From Muricea muricata (lineage: Eukaryota; Cnidaria; Anthozoa; Malacalcyonacea; Plexauridae), in assembly GCA_963855995.1 (NCBI GenBank), contig OY979728.1:6249330-6313329 (forward strand): DNA of 64,000 bases, read 5' to 3'. The translations under genes were made by a program, and so were the position numbers. Positions 1-12,340 of the stretch are shown one piece after another (position 1 is the first letter of the stretch; each line of letters opens with the position of its first letter). The notes beneath the pieces were generated by a model. That model was given only the letters and a program-made list of their open reading frames with translations, had not been told where the DNA came from and made no database searches.

Positions 1-88
1 AACGCAATGATGTACTGCAATCACGGACGTAAAAGAGACCTTCTAAATGGAAATTGAAAACTTAGCAAGTCGGGAATCATGTTTTCGT

Positions 89-111
89 CGCTCAAACCAT
101 CGACATGAGCG
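89..111. repeat. Short inverted repeat CGCTCA / TGAGCG at subunit 1/2 boundary
   Basis: The 6-bp arms are separated by 11 bases. The motif is kept in most A monomers and in many B monomers; other B monomers have CGCTAA and lose one pair. Its right arm is the hexamer that starts each 107-bp subunit. Confidence 0.6.
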
Positions 112-208
112 AAATAACATGTTGAAATGAGAAACCTATAACTTGCTTGTAAACTGAAAAGAAACGATCTTAGAACCATCAAAATTGCGTTTTAAGCGTT
201 CTGGAAGC

Positions 209-236
209 GATTTGAGCGTAAAAACATGCTCAAATC
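209..236. repeat. Perfect 9-bp inverted repeat inside family A monomers
   Basis: GATTTGAGC is followed by a 10-base spacer and its exact reverse complement GCTCAAATC. It sits at the subunit 2/3 boundary and recurs in many A monomers. Some A variants break it (GATCTGAGC), and family B has lost the right arm (TTCATATC). It could form a small cruciform or hairpin. No function is shown. Confidence 0.7.
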
Positions 237-320
237 ACCAACTAAAAATTGCCGTCTTAAATCGATCCCGGCGATGTTATAGAGCTTAAAATGATGTTTT
301 CAGTGCTAAAGTGAACGAGT

Positions 321-642
321 TAAACGCAATGATGTACTGCAATCACGGACGTAAAAGAGACCTTCTAAATGGAAATTGAAAACTTAGCAAGTCGGGAATC
401 ATGTTTTCGTCGCTCAAACCATCGACATGAGCGAAATAACATGTTGAAATGAGAAACCTATAACTTGCTTGTAAACTGAAAAGAAACGATCTTAGAACCA
501 TCAAAATTGCGTTTTAAGCGTTCTGGAAGCGATTTGAGCATAAAAACATGCTCAAATCACCAACTAAAAATTACCGTCTTTAATCGATAAGGACGACGTT
601 TTAGAGCTTAAAATGGTCTTTTCAGTGCTAAAGTGAAGGAGT
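321..642 (+). repeat. Representative family A monomer with three internal subunits
   Basis: Subunit starts, set by TGAGCG or its variants, lie at 321 (here TAAACG), 428 and 535, and the next monomer starts at 643. Subunit lengths are 107, 107 and 108 bp. The best-aligned parts are the roughly 40 bases before each start (AAAAT..GTTTT..GC.T....CGA.) and the roughly 25 bases after it (TGAGCG.AA..ACATG.T.AAATCA). The middles have diverged almost beyond alignment. This is direct evidence that the 322-bp monomer arose by triplication of a shorter unit. Confidence 0.8.
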
Positions 643-3600
643 TGAGCGCAATGTTGTACTGCAATCACGGACCTAAAAGAGACCTTCTAAATGGAAATTG
701 CAGAACTTAGCAAGTCGGGAATCATGTTTTCGGCGCTCAGACAATCGAGATGAGCGAAATAACATGTTGAAGTCAGAAACCTATAACTTGCATTTAAACT
801 GAAAAGAAACCATCTTAAAACCACCAACATCGCGTTTTAAGCGTTCTAGAAGCGATCTGAGAGTAAAAACATGCTCAAATCACCAACTAAAAATTGCCCT
901 CTTAAATCGATCACGGCCCTGTTTTAAAGCTTAAAATGATGTTTTCAGTGGTAAAGTGAACGAGTTGAGCGCAATGATGTACTGCAATCACGGACCTAAA
1001 AGAGACCTTGTAAATGGAAATTGCACAACGTAGATAGTCGGGAATCACATTTTCGGCGCTCAAACCCTCGAGATGAGCGAAATAACATGTTGAAATGAGA
1101 AACCTATAACTTGCTTGTAAACTGAAAAGAAACGATCTTACAACCATCAAAATCCCGTTTTAAGCGTTCTGGAAGCGATTTGAGCGTAAAAACATGCTCA
1201 AATCACCAACTAAAAATTGCCGTCTTAAATCGATCCCGGCGATGTTTTAGAGCTTAAAATGATGTTTTCAGTGCTAAAGTGAACGAGTTGAGTGCAATGA
1301 TGTACTGCAATCACGGACCTAAAAGAGACTTTCTAAATGGAAATTGAAAACTTAGCAAGTCGGGAATCAATTTTTTGGCGCTCAAACCATCGAGATGAGC
1401 GAAATTACATGTTGGAATGAGAAACCTATAACTTGCTTGTAAACTGAAAAGAAACGATCTTAGAACCATCAAAATCATGTTTTAAGCGTTCTAGAAGCGA
1501 TTTGAGCGTAGAAACATGCTCAAATCACCAACTAAAAACTGCCGTCTTAAATCGATCCCGGCGACGTTTTAGAGCTTATAATGATGTTTTCAATGCTAAA
1601 GAGAAGGAGTTGAGCGCAATGATGTACTGCAATCACGGACCTAAAAGAGACCTTCTAAATGGAAATTGCACAACTTAGCAAGCCGGGAATCATGTTTTCG
1701 GCGCTCAAACCATCGAATTGAGCGAAAAAAGATGTTGAAATGAGAAACCTATAACTTGCAGGTAAACTGAAAAGAAACGATCTTAGAACAATCAAAATCG
1801 CGTTTTAAGCGTTCTAGAAGCGTTTTGAGGGTAAAAATATGCTCAAATAACCAACTAAAAATTGCCGTCTTAAATCGATCCAGGCGGTGTTTTAGAACTT
1901 AAAATGATGTTTTCAGTGTTAAAGTGAACGAGTTGAGTGCAATAATGTACTGCAATCACGGACCTAAAAGAGACCTTCTAAATGGAAATTGAAAACTTAG
2001 CAAGTCGAGAATCATGTTTTCGGCGCTCAAACCATCGAGATGAGCGAAATGACATGTTGAAATGAGAAACCTATAACTTGCTTGTAAACTGAAAAGAAAC
2101 GATCTTAGAACCTCAAAATTGCGTTTTAAGCGTTCTAGAAGCGATCTGAGCGTAAAAACATGCTCAAATCACCAACTAAAAATTGCCGTCTTAAATCGAT
2201 CACGGCCCTGTTTTGAAGCTTAAAATGATGTTTTTAGTGCTAAAGTGAACGAGTTGAGCGCAATGATGTACTGCAATCACGGACCTAAAAGAGAGATTCT
2301 AAATGGAAACTGCACAACGTAGCAAGTCGGGAATGATATTTTCGGCGCTCAAACCCTCGAGATCAGCGAAATAACATGTTAAAATGAGAAACCTATAACT
2401 TGCTTGTAAACTGAAAAGAAACGATCTTACAACCATCAAAATCCCATTTTAAGCGTTCTGCAAGTGATTTGAGCGTAAAAACATGCTAAAATCACCAACT
2501 AAAAATATCCGTCTTAAATCGATCCCGGCGATGTTTTAGAGCTTAAAATGATGTTTTCAGTGCTAAAGTGAACGAGTTTAGCGCAAAGATGTACTGCAAT
2601 CACGGACCTAAAAGAGACCTTCTAAATGGAAATTGCAGAACTTAGCAAGTCGGGAATCATGTTTTCGTCGCTCAAACCATCGAGATGAGCGAAATTACAT
2701 GTTGAAATGAGGAAACCTATAACTTGCTTGTAAACTGAAAAGAAACGATCTTAGAACCATCAAAATTGCGTTTTAAGCGTTCTGGAATCGATTTGAGCGT
2801 AAAAACATGCTCAAATCACCAACTAAAAATTGCCGTCTTAAATCGATCCCGGCGATGTTATAGAGCTTAAAATGATGTTTTCAGTGCTAAAGTGAACGAG
2901 TTAAACGCAATGATGTACTGCAATCACGGACGTAAAAGAGACCTTCTAAATGGAAATTGAAAACTTAGCAAGTCGGGAATCATGTTTTCGTCGCTCAAAC
3001 CATCGAGATGAGCGAAATAACATGTTGAAATGAGAAACCTATAACTTGCTTGTAAACTGAAAAGAAACGATCTTACAACCATCAAAATCCCGTTTTAAGC
3101 GTTCTGGAAGCGATTTGAGCGTAAAAACATGCTCAAATCACCAACTAAAAATTGCCGTCTTAAATCGATCACGGCCCTGTTTTAGAGCTTAAAATGATGT
3201 TTTCAGTGCTAAATTGAAACGAGTTGAGTGCAATTATGTACTGCAATCACGGACCTAAAAGAGACTTTCTAAATGGAAATTGAAAACTTAGCAAGTCGGG
3301 AATCAATTTTTTGGCGCTCAAACCATCGAGATGAGCGAAATTACATGTTGGAATGAGAAACCTATAACTTGCTTGTAAACTGAAAAGAAACGATCTTACA
3401 ACCATCAAAATCCCGTTTTAAGCGTTCTGGAAGCGATTTGATTGTAAAAACATGCTCAAATCACCAACTAAAAATTGCCGTCTTAAATCGATCCCGGCGA
3501 TGTTTTAGAGCTTATAATGATGTTTTCAATGGTAAAGAGAAGGAGTTGAGCGCAATGATGTACTGCAATCACGGACCTAAAAGAGACCTTCTAAATGGAA

Positions 3601-4276
3601 ATTGCACAACTTAGCAAGCCGGGAATCATGTTTTCGGCGCTCAAACCATCGAGATGAGCGAAAAAAGATGTTGAAATGAGAAACCTATAACTTGCAGGTA
3701 AACTGAAAAGAAACGATCTTAGAACAATCAAAATCGCGTTTTAAGCGTTCTAGAAGCGATTTGAGGGTAAAAACATGCTCAAATAACCAACTAAAAATTG
3801 CCGTCTTAAATCGATCCAGGCGGTGTTTTAGAACTTAAAATGATGTTTTCAGTGTTAAAGTGAACGAGTTGAGTGCAATAATGTACTGCAATCACGGACC
3901 TAAAAGAGACCTTCTAAATGGAAATTGAAAACTTAGCAAGTCGAGAATCATGTTTTCGGCGCTCAAACCATCGAGATGAGCGAAATGACATGTTGAAATG
4001 AGAAACCTATAACTTGCTTGTAAACTGAAAAGAAACGATCTTAGAACCTCAAAATTGCGTTTTAAACGTTCTGGAAGCGATTTGAGCGTAAAAACATGCT
4101 AAAATCACCAACTAAAAATTGCCTTCTTTAATCGATAAGGACGACGTTTTAGAGCTTAAAATGGTCTTTTCACTGCTAAAGTGAAAGAGTTTAGCGCAAT
4201 GTTGTACTGCAATCACGGACCTAAAAGAGACCTTCTAAATGGAAATTGCAGAACTTAGTAAGTCGGGAATCATGTT

Positions 4277-7180
4277 TTCGGCGCTCAGACCATCGAGATG
4301 AGCGAAATAACATGTTGAAGTGAGAAACCTATAACTTGCATTTAAACTGAAAACAATTCATCTTAAAACCACCAACATCGCGTTTTAAGCGTTCTATAAG
4401 CGATCTGAGCGTAAAAACATGCTCAAATCACCAAATAAAAATTGCCGTCTTAAATCGATCACGGCCCTGTTTTAAAGCTTAAAATGATGTTTTCAGTGCT
4501 AAAGTGAACGAGTTGAGCGCAATGATGTACTGCAATCACGGACCTAAAAGAGAACTTCTAAATGGAAATTGCACAACGTAGCAAGTCGGGAATGATATTT
4601 TCGGCGCTCAAACATTCGAGATGAGCGAAATAACATGTTGAAATGAGAAACCTATAACTTTCATTTAAACTGAAAAGAAACGGTCTTACAACCATCAAAA
4701 TCCCGTTTTAAGCGTTCTAGAAGCGATCTGAGCGTAAAAACATGCTCAAATCACCAACTAAAAATTGCCGTCTTAAATCGATCACGGCCCTGTTTTGAAG
4801 CTTAAAATGATGTTTTTAGTGCTAAAGTGAACGAGTTGAGCGCAATGATGTACTGCAATCACGGACCTAAAAGAGAACTTCTAAATGGAAATTGCGCAAC
4901 GTAGCAAGTCGGGAATGATACTTTCGGCGCTCAAACCCTCGAGATCAGCGAAATAACATGTTAAAATGAGAAACCTATAACTTGCTTGTAAACTGAAAAG
5001 AAACGATCTTACAACCATCAAAATCCCATTTTAAGCGTTCTGCAAGTGATTTGAGCGTAAAAACATGCTCAAATCACCAAATAAAAATATCCGTCTTAAA
5101 TCGATCCCGGCGATGTTTTAGAGCTTAAAATGATGTTTTCAGTGCTAAAGTGAACGAGTTTAGCGCAAAGATGTACTGCAATCACGGACCTAAAAGAGAC
5201 CTTCTAAATGGAAATTGCAGAACTTAGCAAGTCGGGAATTATGTTTTCGTCGCTCAAACCATCGAGATGAGCGAAATAACATGTTGAAATGAGGAAACCT
5301 ATAACTTGCAGGTAAACTGAAAAGAAACGATCTTAGAACCATCAAAATTTCGTTTTAAGCGTTCTGGAAGCGATTTGAGCGTAAAAACATGCTCAAATCA
5401 CCAACTAAATATTGCCGTCTTAAATCGATCCCGGCGATGTTGTAGAGCTTAAAATGATGTTTTCAGTGCTAAAGTGAACGAGTTAAACGCAATGATGTAC
5501 TGCAATCACGGACGTAAAAGAGACCTTCTAAATGGAAATTGAAAACTTAGCAAGTCGGGAATCATGTTTTCGTCGCTCAAACCATCGAGATGAGCGAAAT
5601 AACATGTTGAAATGAGAAACCTATAACTTGCTTGTAAACTGAAAAGAAACGATCTTAGAACCATCAAAATTGCGTTTTAAGCGTTCTGGAAGCGATTTGA
5701 GCGTAAAAACATGCTGAAATCACCAACTAAAAATTACCGTCTTTAATCGATAAGGACGACGTTTTAGAGCTTAAAATGGTCTTTTCAGTGCTAAAGTGAA
5801 GGAGTTGAGCGCAATGTTGTACTGCAATCACGGACCTAAAAGAGACCTTCTAAATGGAAATTGCAGAACTTAGCAAGTCGGGAATCATGTTTTCGGCGCT
5901 CAGACAATCAACATGAGCGAAATAACATGTTGAAGTCAGAAACCTATAACTTGCATTTAAACTGAAAAGAAACGATCTTACAACCATCAAAATCCCGTTT
6001 TAAGCGTTCTGGAAGCGATTTGAGCGTAAAAACATGCTCAAATCACCAACTAAAAATTGCCGTCTTAAATCGATCCCGGCGATGTTTTAGAGCTTAAAAT
6101 GATGTTTTCAGTGCTAAAGTGAACGAGTTGAGTGCAATGATGTACTGCAATCACGGACCTAAAAGAGACTTTCTAAATGGAAATTGAAAACTTAGCAAGT
6201 CGGGAATCAATTTTTTGGCGCTCAAACCATCGAGATGAGCGAAATTACATGTTGGAATGAGAAACCTATAACTTGCTTGTAAAGTGAAAAGAAACGATCT
6301 TAGAACCATCAAAATCATGTTTTAAGCGTTCTAGAAGCGATTTGAGCGTAGAAACATGCTCAAGTCACCAACTAAAAATTGCCGTCTTAAATCGATCCCG
6401 GCGACGTTTTAGAGCTTATAATGATGTTTTCAATGCTAAAGAGAAGGAGTTGAGCGCAATGATGTACTGCAATCACGGACCTAAAAGAGACCTTCTAAAA
6501 GGAAATTGCACAACTTAGCAAGCCGGGAATCATGTTTTCGGCGCTCAAACCATCGAGATGAGCGAAAAAAGATGTTGAAATGAGAAACCTATAACTTGCA
6601 GGTAAACTGAAAAGAAACGATCTTAGCACAATCAAAATCGCGTTTTAAGCGTTCTAGAAGCGATTTGAGGGTAAAAACATGCTCAAATAACCAACTAAAA
6701 ATTGCCGTCTTAAATCGATCCAGGCGGTGTTTTAGAACTTAAAATGATGTTTTCAGTGTTAAAGTGAACGAGTTGAGTGCAATAATGTACTGCAATCACG
6801 GACCTAAAAGAGACCTTCTAAATGGAAATTGAAAACTTAGCAAGTCGAGAATCATGTTTTCGGCGCTCAAACCATCGAGATGAGCGAAATGACATGTTGA
6901 AATGAGAAACCTATAACTTGCTTGTAAACTGAAAAGAAACGATCTTAGAACCTCAAAATTGCGTTTTAAGCGTTCTGGTAGCGATTTGAGCGTAAAAACA
7001 TGCTCAAATCACCAACTAAAAATTACCGTCTTTAGTCGATAAGGACGACGTTTTAGAGCTTAAAATGGTCTTTTCAGTGCTAAAGTGAAGGAGTTGAGCG
7101 CAATGTTGTACTGCAATCACGGACCTAAAAGAGACCTTCTAAATGGAAATTGCAGAACTTAGCAAGTCGGGAATCATGTT
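4277..7180 (+). repeat. A1 higher-order repeat copy, nine monomers, 2,904 bp
   Basis: It is bounded by successive occurrences of TTCGGCGCTCAGACC at 4,277 and 7,181. It holds nine monomers in fixed order, including the variant monomers marked GGCCCTG, GCAAAGATG, TTGTAGAGC, GATAAGG, TTTTTTGGCGC and GAGGGTAAAAAC. The following copy repeats this order. Confidence 0.8.
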
Positions 7181-9763
7181 TTCGGCGCTCAGACCATCGA
7201 GATGAGGGAAATAACATGTTGAAGTGAGAAACCTATAACTTGCATTTAAACTGAAAACAATTCATCTTAAAACCACCAACATCGCGTTTTAAGCGTTCTA
7301 TAAGCGATCTGAGCGTAAAAACATGCTCAAATCACCAAATAAAAATTTCCGTCTTAAATCGATCACGGCCCTGTTTTAAAGCTTAAAATGATGTTTTCAG
7401 TGCTAAAGTGAACGAGTTGAGCGCAATGATGTACTGCAATCACGGACCTAAAAGAGAACTTCTAAATGGAAATTGCACAACGTAGCAAGTCGGGAATGAT
7501 ATTTTCGGCGCTCAAACATTCGAGATGAGCGAAATAACATGTTGAAATGAGAAACCTATAACTTTCATTTAAACTGAAAAGAAACGGTCTTACAACCATC
7601 AAAATCCCGTTTTAAGCGTTCTAGAAGCGATCTGAGCGTAAAAACATGCTCAAATCACACACTAAAAATTGCCGTCTTAAATCGATCACGGCCCTGTTTT
7701 GAAGCTTAAAATGATGTTTTTAGTGCTAAAGTGAACGAGTTGAGCGCAATGATGTACTGCAATCACGGACCTAAAAGAGAACTTCTAAATGGAAATTGCA
7801 CAACGTAGCAAGTCGGGAATCATGTTTTCGGCGCTCAAACCATCGAGATCAGCGAAATAACATGTTAAAATGAGAAACCTATAACTTGCTTGTAAACTGA
7901 AAAGAAACGATCTTACAACCATCAAAATCCCATTTTAAGCGTTCTGCAAGTGATTTGAGCGTAAAAACATGCTCAAATCACCAACTAAAAATATCCGTCT
8001 TAAATCGATCCCGGCGATGTTTTAGAGCTTAAAATGATGTTTTCAGTGCTAAAGTGAACGAGTTTAGCGCAAAGATGTACTGCAATCACGGACCTAAAAG
8101 AGACCTTCTAAATGGAAATTGCAGAACTTAGCAAGTCGGGAATTATGTTTTCGTCACTCAAACCATCGAGATGAGCGAAATAACATGTTGAAATGAGGAA
8201 ACCTATAACTTGCAGGTAAACTGAAAAGAAACGATCTTAGAACCATCAAAATTTCGTTTTAAGCGTTCTGGAAGCGATTTGAGCGTAAAAACATGCTCAA
8301 ATCACCAACTAAAAATTGCCGTCTTAAATCGATCCCGGCGATGTTGTAGAGCTTAAAATGATGTTTTCAGTGCTAAAGTGAACGAGTTAAACGCAATGAT
8401 GTACTGCAATCACGGACCTAAAAGAGACCTTCTAAATGGAAATTGCAGAACTTAGCAAGTCGGGAATCATGTTTTCGTCGCTCAAACCATCGAGATGAGC
8501 GAAATAACATGTTGAAATGAGAAACCTATAACTTTCTTGTAAACTGAAAAGAAACGATCTTAGAACCATCAAAATTGCGTTTTAAGCGTTCTGGAAGCGA
8601 TTTGAGCGTAAAAACATGCTGAAATCACCAACTAAAAATTACCGTCTTTAATCGATAAGGACGACGTTTTAGAGCTTAAAATGGTCTTTTCAGTGCTAAA
8701 GTGAAGGAGTTGAGCGCAATGTTGTACTGCAATCACGGACCTAAAAGAGACCTTCTAAATGGAAATTTCAGAACTTAGCAAGTCGGGAATCATGTTTTCG
8801 GCGCTCAGACAATCAAGATGAGCGAAATAACATGTTGAAGTCAGAAACCTATAACTTGCATTTAAACTGAAAAGAAACGATCTTAGAACCATCAAAATCC
8901 CGTTTTAAGCGTTCTGGAAGCGATTTGAGCGTAAAAACATGCTCAAATCACCAACTAAAAATTGCCGTCTTAAATCGATCCCGGCGATGTTTTAGAGCTT
9001 AAAATGATGTTTTCAGTGCTAAAGTGAACGAGTTGAGTGCAATGATGTACTGCAATCACGGACCTAAAAGAGACTTTCTAAATGGAAATTGAAAACTTAG
9101 CAAGTCGGGAATCAATTTTTTGGCGCTCAAACCATCGAGATGAGCGAAATTACATGTTGGAATGAGAAACCTATAACTTGCTTGTAAACTGAAAAGAAAC
9201 GATCTTAGAACCATCAAAATCATGTTTTAAGCGTTCTAGAAGCGATTTGAGCGTAGAAACATGCTCAAGTCACCAACTAAAAATTGCCGTCTTAAATCCA
9301 TCCCGGCGACGTTTTAGAGCTTATAATGATGTTTTCAATGCTAAAGAGAAGGAGTTGAGCGCAATGATGTACTGCAATCACGGACCTAAAAGAGACCTTC
9401 TAAATGGAAATTGCACAACTTAGCAAGCCCGGAATCATGTTTTCGGCGCTCAAACCATCGAGATGAGCGAAAAAAGATGTTGAAATGAGAAACCTATAAC
9501 TTGCAGGTAAACTGAAAAGAAACGATCTTAGCACAATCAAAATCGCGTTTTAAGCGTTCTAGAAGCGATTTGAGGGTAAAAACATGCTCAAATAACCAAC
9601 TAAAAATTGCCGTCTTAAATCGATCCAGGCGGTGTTTTAGAACTTAAAATGATGTTTTCAGTGTTAAAGTGAACGAGTTGAGTGCAATAATGTACTGCAA
9701 TCACGGACCTAAAAGAGACCTTCTAAATGGAAATTGAAAACTTAGCAAGTCGGGAATCATGTT
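7181..9763 (+). repeat. A1 higher-order repeat copy missing one monomer, 2,583 bp
   Basis: The monomer order is the same as in the preceding copy, but only eight monomers are present. The monomer carrying GATAAGG between the GTGCAATAATG monomer and the CTCAGACC monomer is missing. The deletion is exactly one monomer and in phase, with the seam inside ACTTAGCAAGTCG near 9,740. This is the signature of unequal exchange between adjacent monomers. Confidence 0.75.
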
Positions 9764-12340
9764 TTCGGCGCTCAGACCATCGAGATGAGCGAAATAACAT
9801 GTTGAAGTGAGAAACCTATAACTTGCATTTAAACTGAAAACAATTCATCTTAAAACCACCAACATCGCGTTTTAAGCGTTCTATAAGCGATCTGAGCGTA
9901 AAAACATGCTCAAATCACCAAATAAAAATTGCCGTCTTAAATCGATCACGGCCCTGTTTTAAAGCTTAAAATGATGTTTTCAGTGCTAAAGTGAACGAGT
10001 TGAGCGCAATGATGTACTGCAATCACGGACCTAAAAGAGAACTTCTAAATGGAAATTGCACAACGTAGCAAGTCGGGAATGATATTTTCGGCGCTCAAAC
10101 ATTCGAGATGAGCGAAATAACATGTTGAAATGAGAAACCTATAACTTTCATTTAAACTGAAAAGAAACGGTCTTACAACCATCAAAATCCCGTTTTAAGC
10201 GTTCTAGAAGCGATCTGAGCGTAAAAACATGCTCAAATCACCAACTAAAAATTGCCGTCTTAAATCGATCACGGCCCTGTTTTGAAGCTTAAAATGATGT
10301 TTTTAGTGCTAAAGTGAACGAGTTGAGCGCAATGATGTACTGCAATCACGGACCTAAAAGAGAACTTCTAAATGGAAACTGCACAACGTAGCAAGTCGGG
10401 AATGATATTTTCGGCGCTCAAACCCTCGAGATCAGCGAAATAACATGTTAAAATGAGGAACCTATAACTTGCTTGTAAACTGAAAAGAAACGATCTTACA
10501 ACCATCAAAATCCCATTTTAAGCGTTCTGCAAGTGATTTGAGCGTAAAAACATGCTCAAATCACCAACTAAAAATATCCGTCTTAAATCGATCCTGGCGA
10601 TGTTTTAGAGCTTAAAATGATGTTTTCAGTGCTAAAGTGAACGAGTTTAGCGCAAAGATGTACTGCAATCACGGACCTAAAAGAGACCTTCTAAATGGAA
10701 ATTGCACAACTTAGCAAGCCGGGAATCATGTTTTCGGCGCTCAAACCATCGAGATGAGCGAAAAAAGATGTTGAAATGAGAAACCTATAACTTGCAGGTA
10801 AACTGAAAAGAAACGATCTTAGCACAATCAAAATCGCGTTTTAAGCGTTCTAGAAGCGATTTGAGGGTAAAAACATGCTCAAATAACCAACTAAAAATTG
10901 CCGTCTTAAATCGATCCAGGCGGTGTTTTAGAACTTAAAATGATGTTTTCAGTGTTAAAGTGAACGAGTTGAGTGCAATAATGTACTGCAATCACGGAAC
11001 TAAAAGAGACCTTCTAAATGGAAATTGAAAACTTAGCAAGTCGAGAATCATGTTTTCGGCGCTCAAACCATCGAGATGAGCGAAATGACATGTTGAAATG
11101 AGAAACCTATAACTTGCTTGTAAACTGAAAAGAAACGATCTTACAACCATCAAAATCCCATTTTAAGCGTTCTGCAAGTGATTTGAGCGTAAAAACATGC
11201 TCAAATCACCAACTAAAAATATCCGTCTTAAATCGATCCCAGCGATGTTTTAGAGCTTAAAATGATGTTTTCAGTGCTAAAGTGAACGAGTTTAGCGCAA
11301 AGATGTACTGCAATCACGGACCTAAAAGAGACCTTCTAAATGGAAATTGCAGAACTTAGCAAGTCGGGAATCATGTTTTCGTCGCTCAAACCATCGAGAT
11401 GAGCGAAATAACATGTTGAAATGAGGAAACCTATAACTTGCAGGTAAACTGAAAAGAAACGATCTTAGAACCATCAAAATTGCGTTTTAAGCGTTCTGGA
11501 AGCGATTTGAGCGTAAAAACATGCTCAAATCACCAACTAAAAATTGCCGTCTTAAATCGATCCCGGCGATGTTATAGAGCTTAAAATGATGTTTTCAGTG
11601 CTAAAGTGAACGAGTTAAACGCAATGATGTACTGCAATCACGGACCTAAAAGAGACCTTCTAAATGGAAATTGAAAACTTAGCAAGTCGGGAATCATGTT
11701 TTCGTCGCTCAAACCATCGACATGAGCGAAATAACATGTTGAAATGAGAAACCTATAACTTGCTTGTAAACTGAAAAGAAACGATCTTAGAACCATCAAA
11801 ATCGCGTTTTAAGCGTTCTGGAAGCGATTTGAGCGTAAAAACTTGCTCAAATCACTAACAAAAAATTACCGTCTTAAATCGATAAGGACGATGTTTTAGA
11901 GCTTAAAATGGCGTTTTCACTGCTAAAGTGAAGGAGTTGAGCGGAATGTTGTACTGCAATCACGGACCTAAAAGAGACTTTCTAAATGGAAATTGAAAAC
12001 TTAGCAAGTCGGGAATCAATTTTTTGGCGCTCAAACCATCGAGATGAGCGAAATTACATGTTGGAATGAGAAACCTATAACTTGCTTGTAAACTGAAAAG
12101 AAACGATCTTAGAACCATCAAAATCATGTTTTAAGCGTTCTAGAAGCGATTTGAGCGTAAAAACATGCTCAAATCACCAACTAAAAATTGCCGTCTTAAA
12201 TCGATCCCGGCGACGTTTTAGAGCTTATAATGATGTTTTCAATGCTAAAGTGAAGGAGTTGAGCGCAATGATGTACTGCAATCACGGACCTAAAAGAGAC
12301 CTTCTAAATGGAAATTGCACAACGTAGCAAGTCGGGAATC

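Larger units (their letters stand above)
1..1140 (+). repeat. A1 block duplicated at 22,915-24,054
   Basis: The offset is 22,914 bp. Rare variants shared by both copies include CTGAGAGTAAAAAC (858 and 23,772) and GTAGATAGTCGGG (1,030 and 23,944). Agreement is best from about 320 onward and stops near 1,140/24,054, where one copy continues CAACCATC and the other GAACCTC. Positions 28 to about 800 also match 16,486 to 17,258 at an offset of 16,458. Confidence 0.7.

Noticed and set aside
60-80. Possible CENP-B box in AGCAAGTCGGGAATC
   Set aside because: The CGGGA half and the preceding A are present, but the required TTCG half is absent (ACTT at that position) in both families.
911-1150. Minus-strand 79-codon frame
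   Set aside because: Chance open frame in one A monomer that lacks the usual stops. It reads the same satellite strand as the 74-codon frames.
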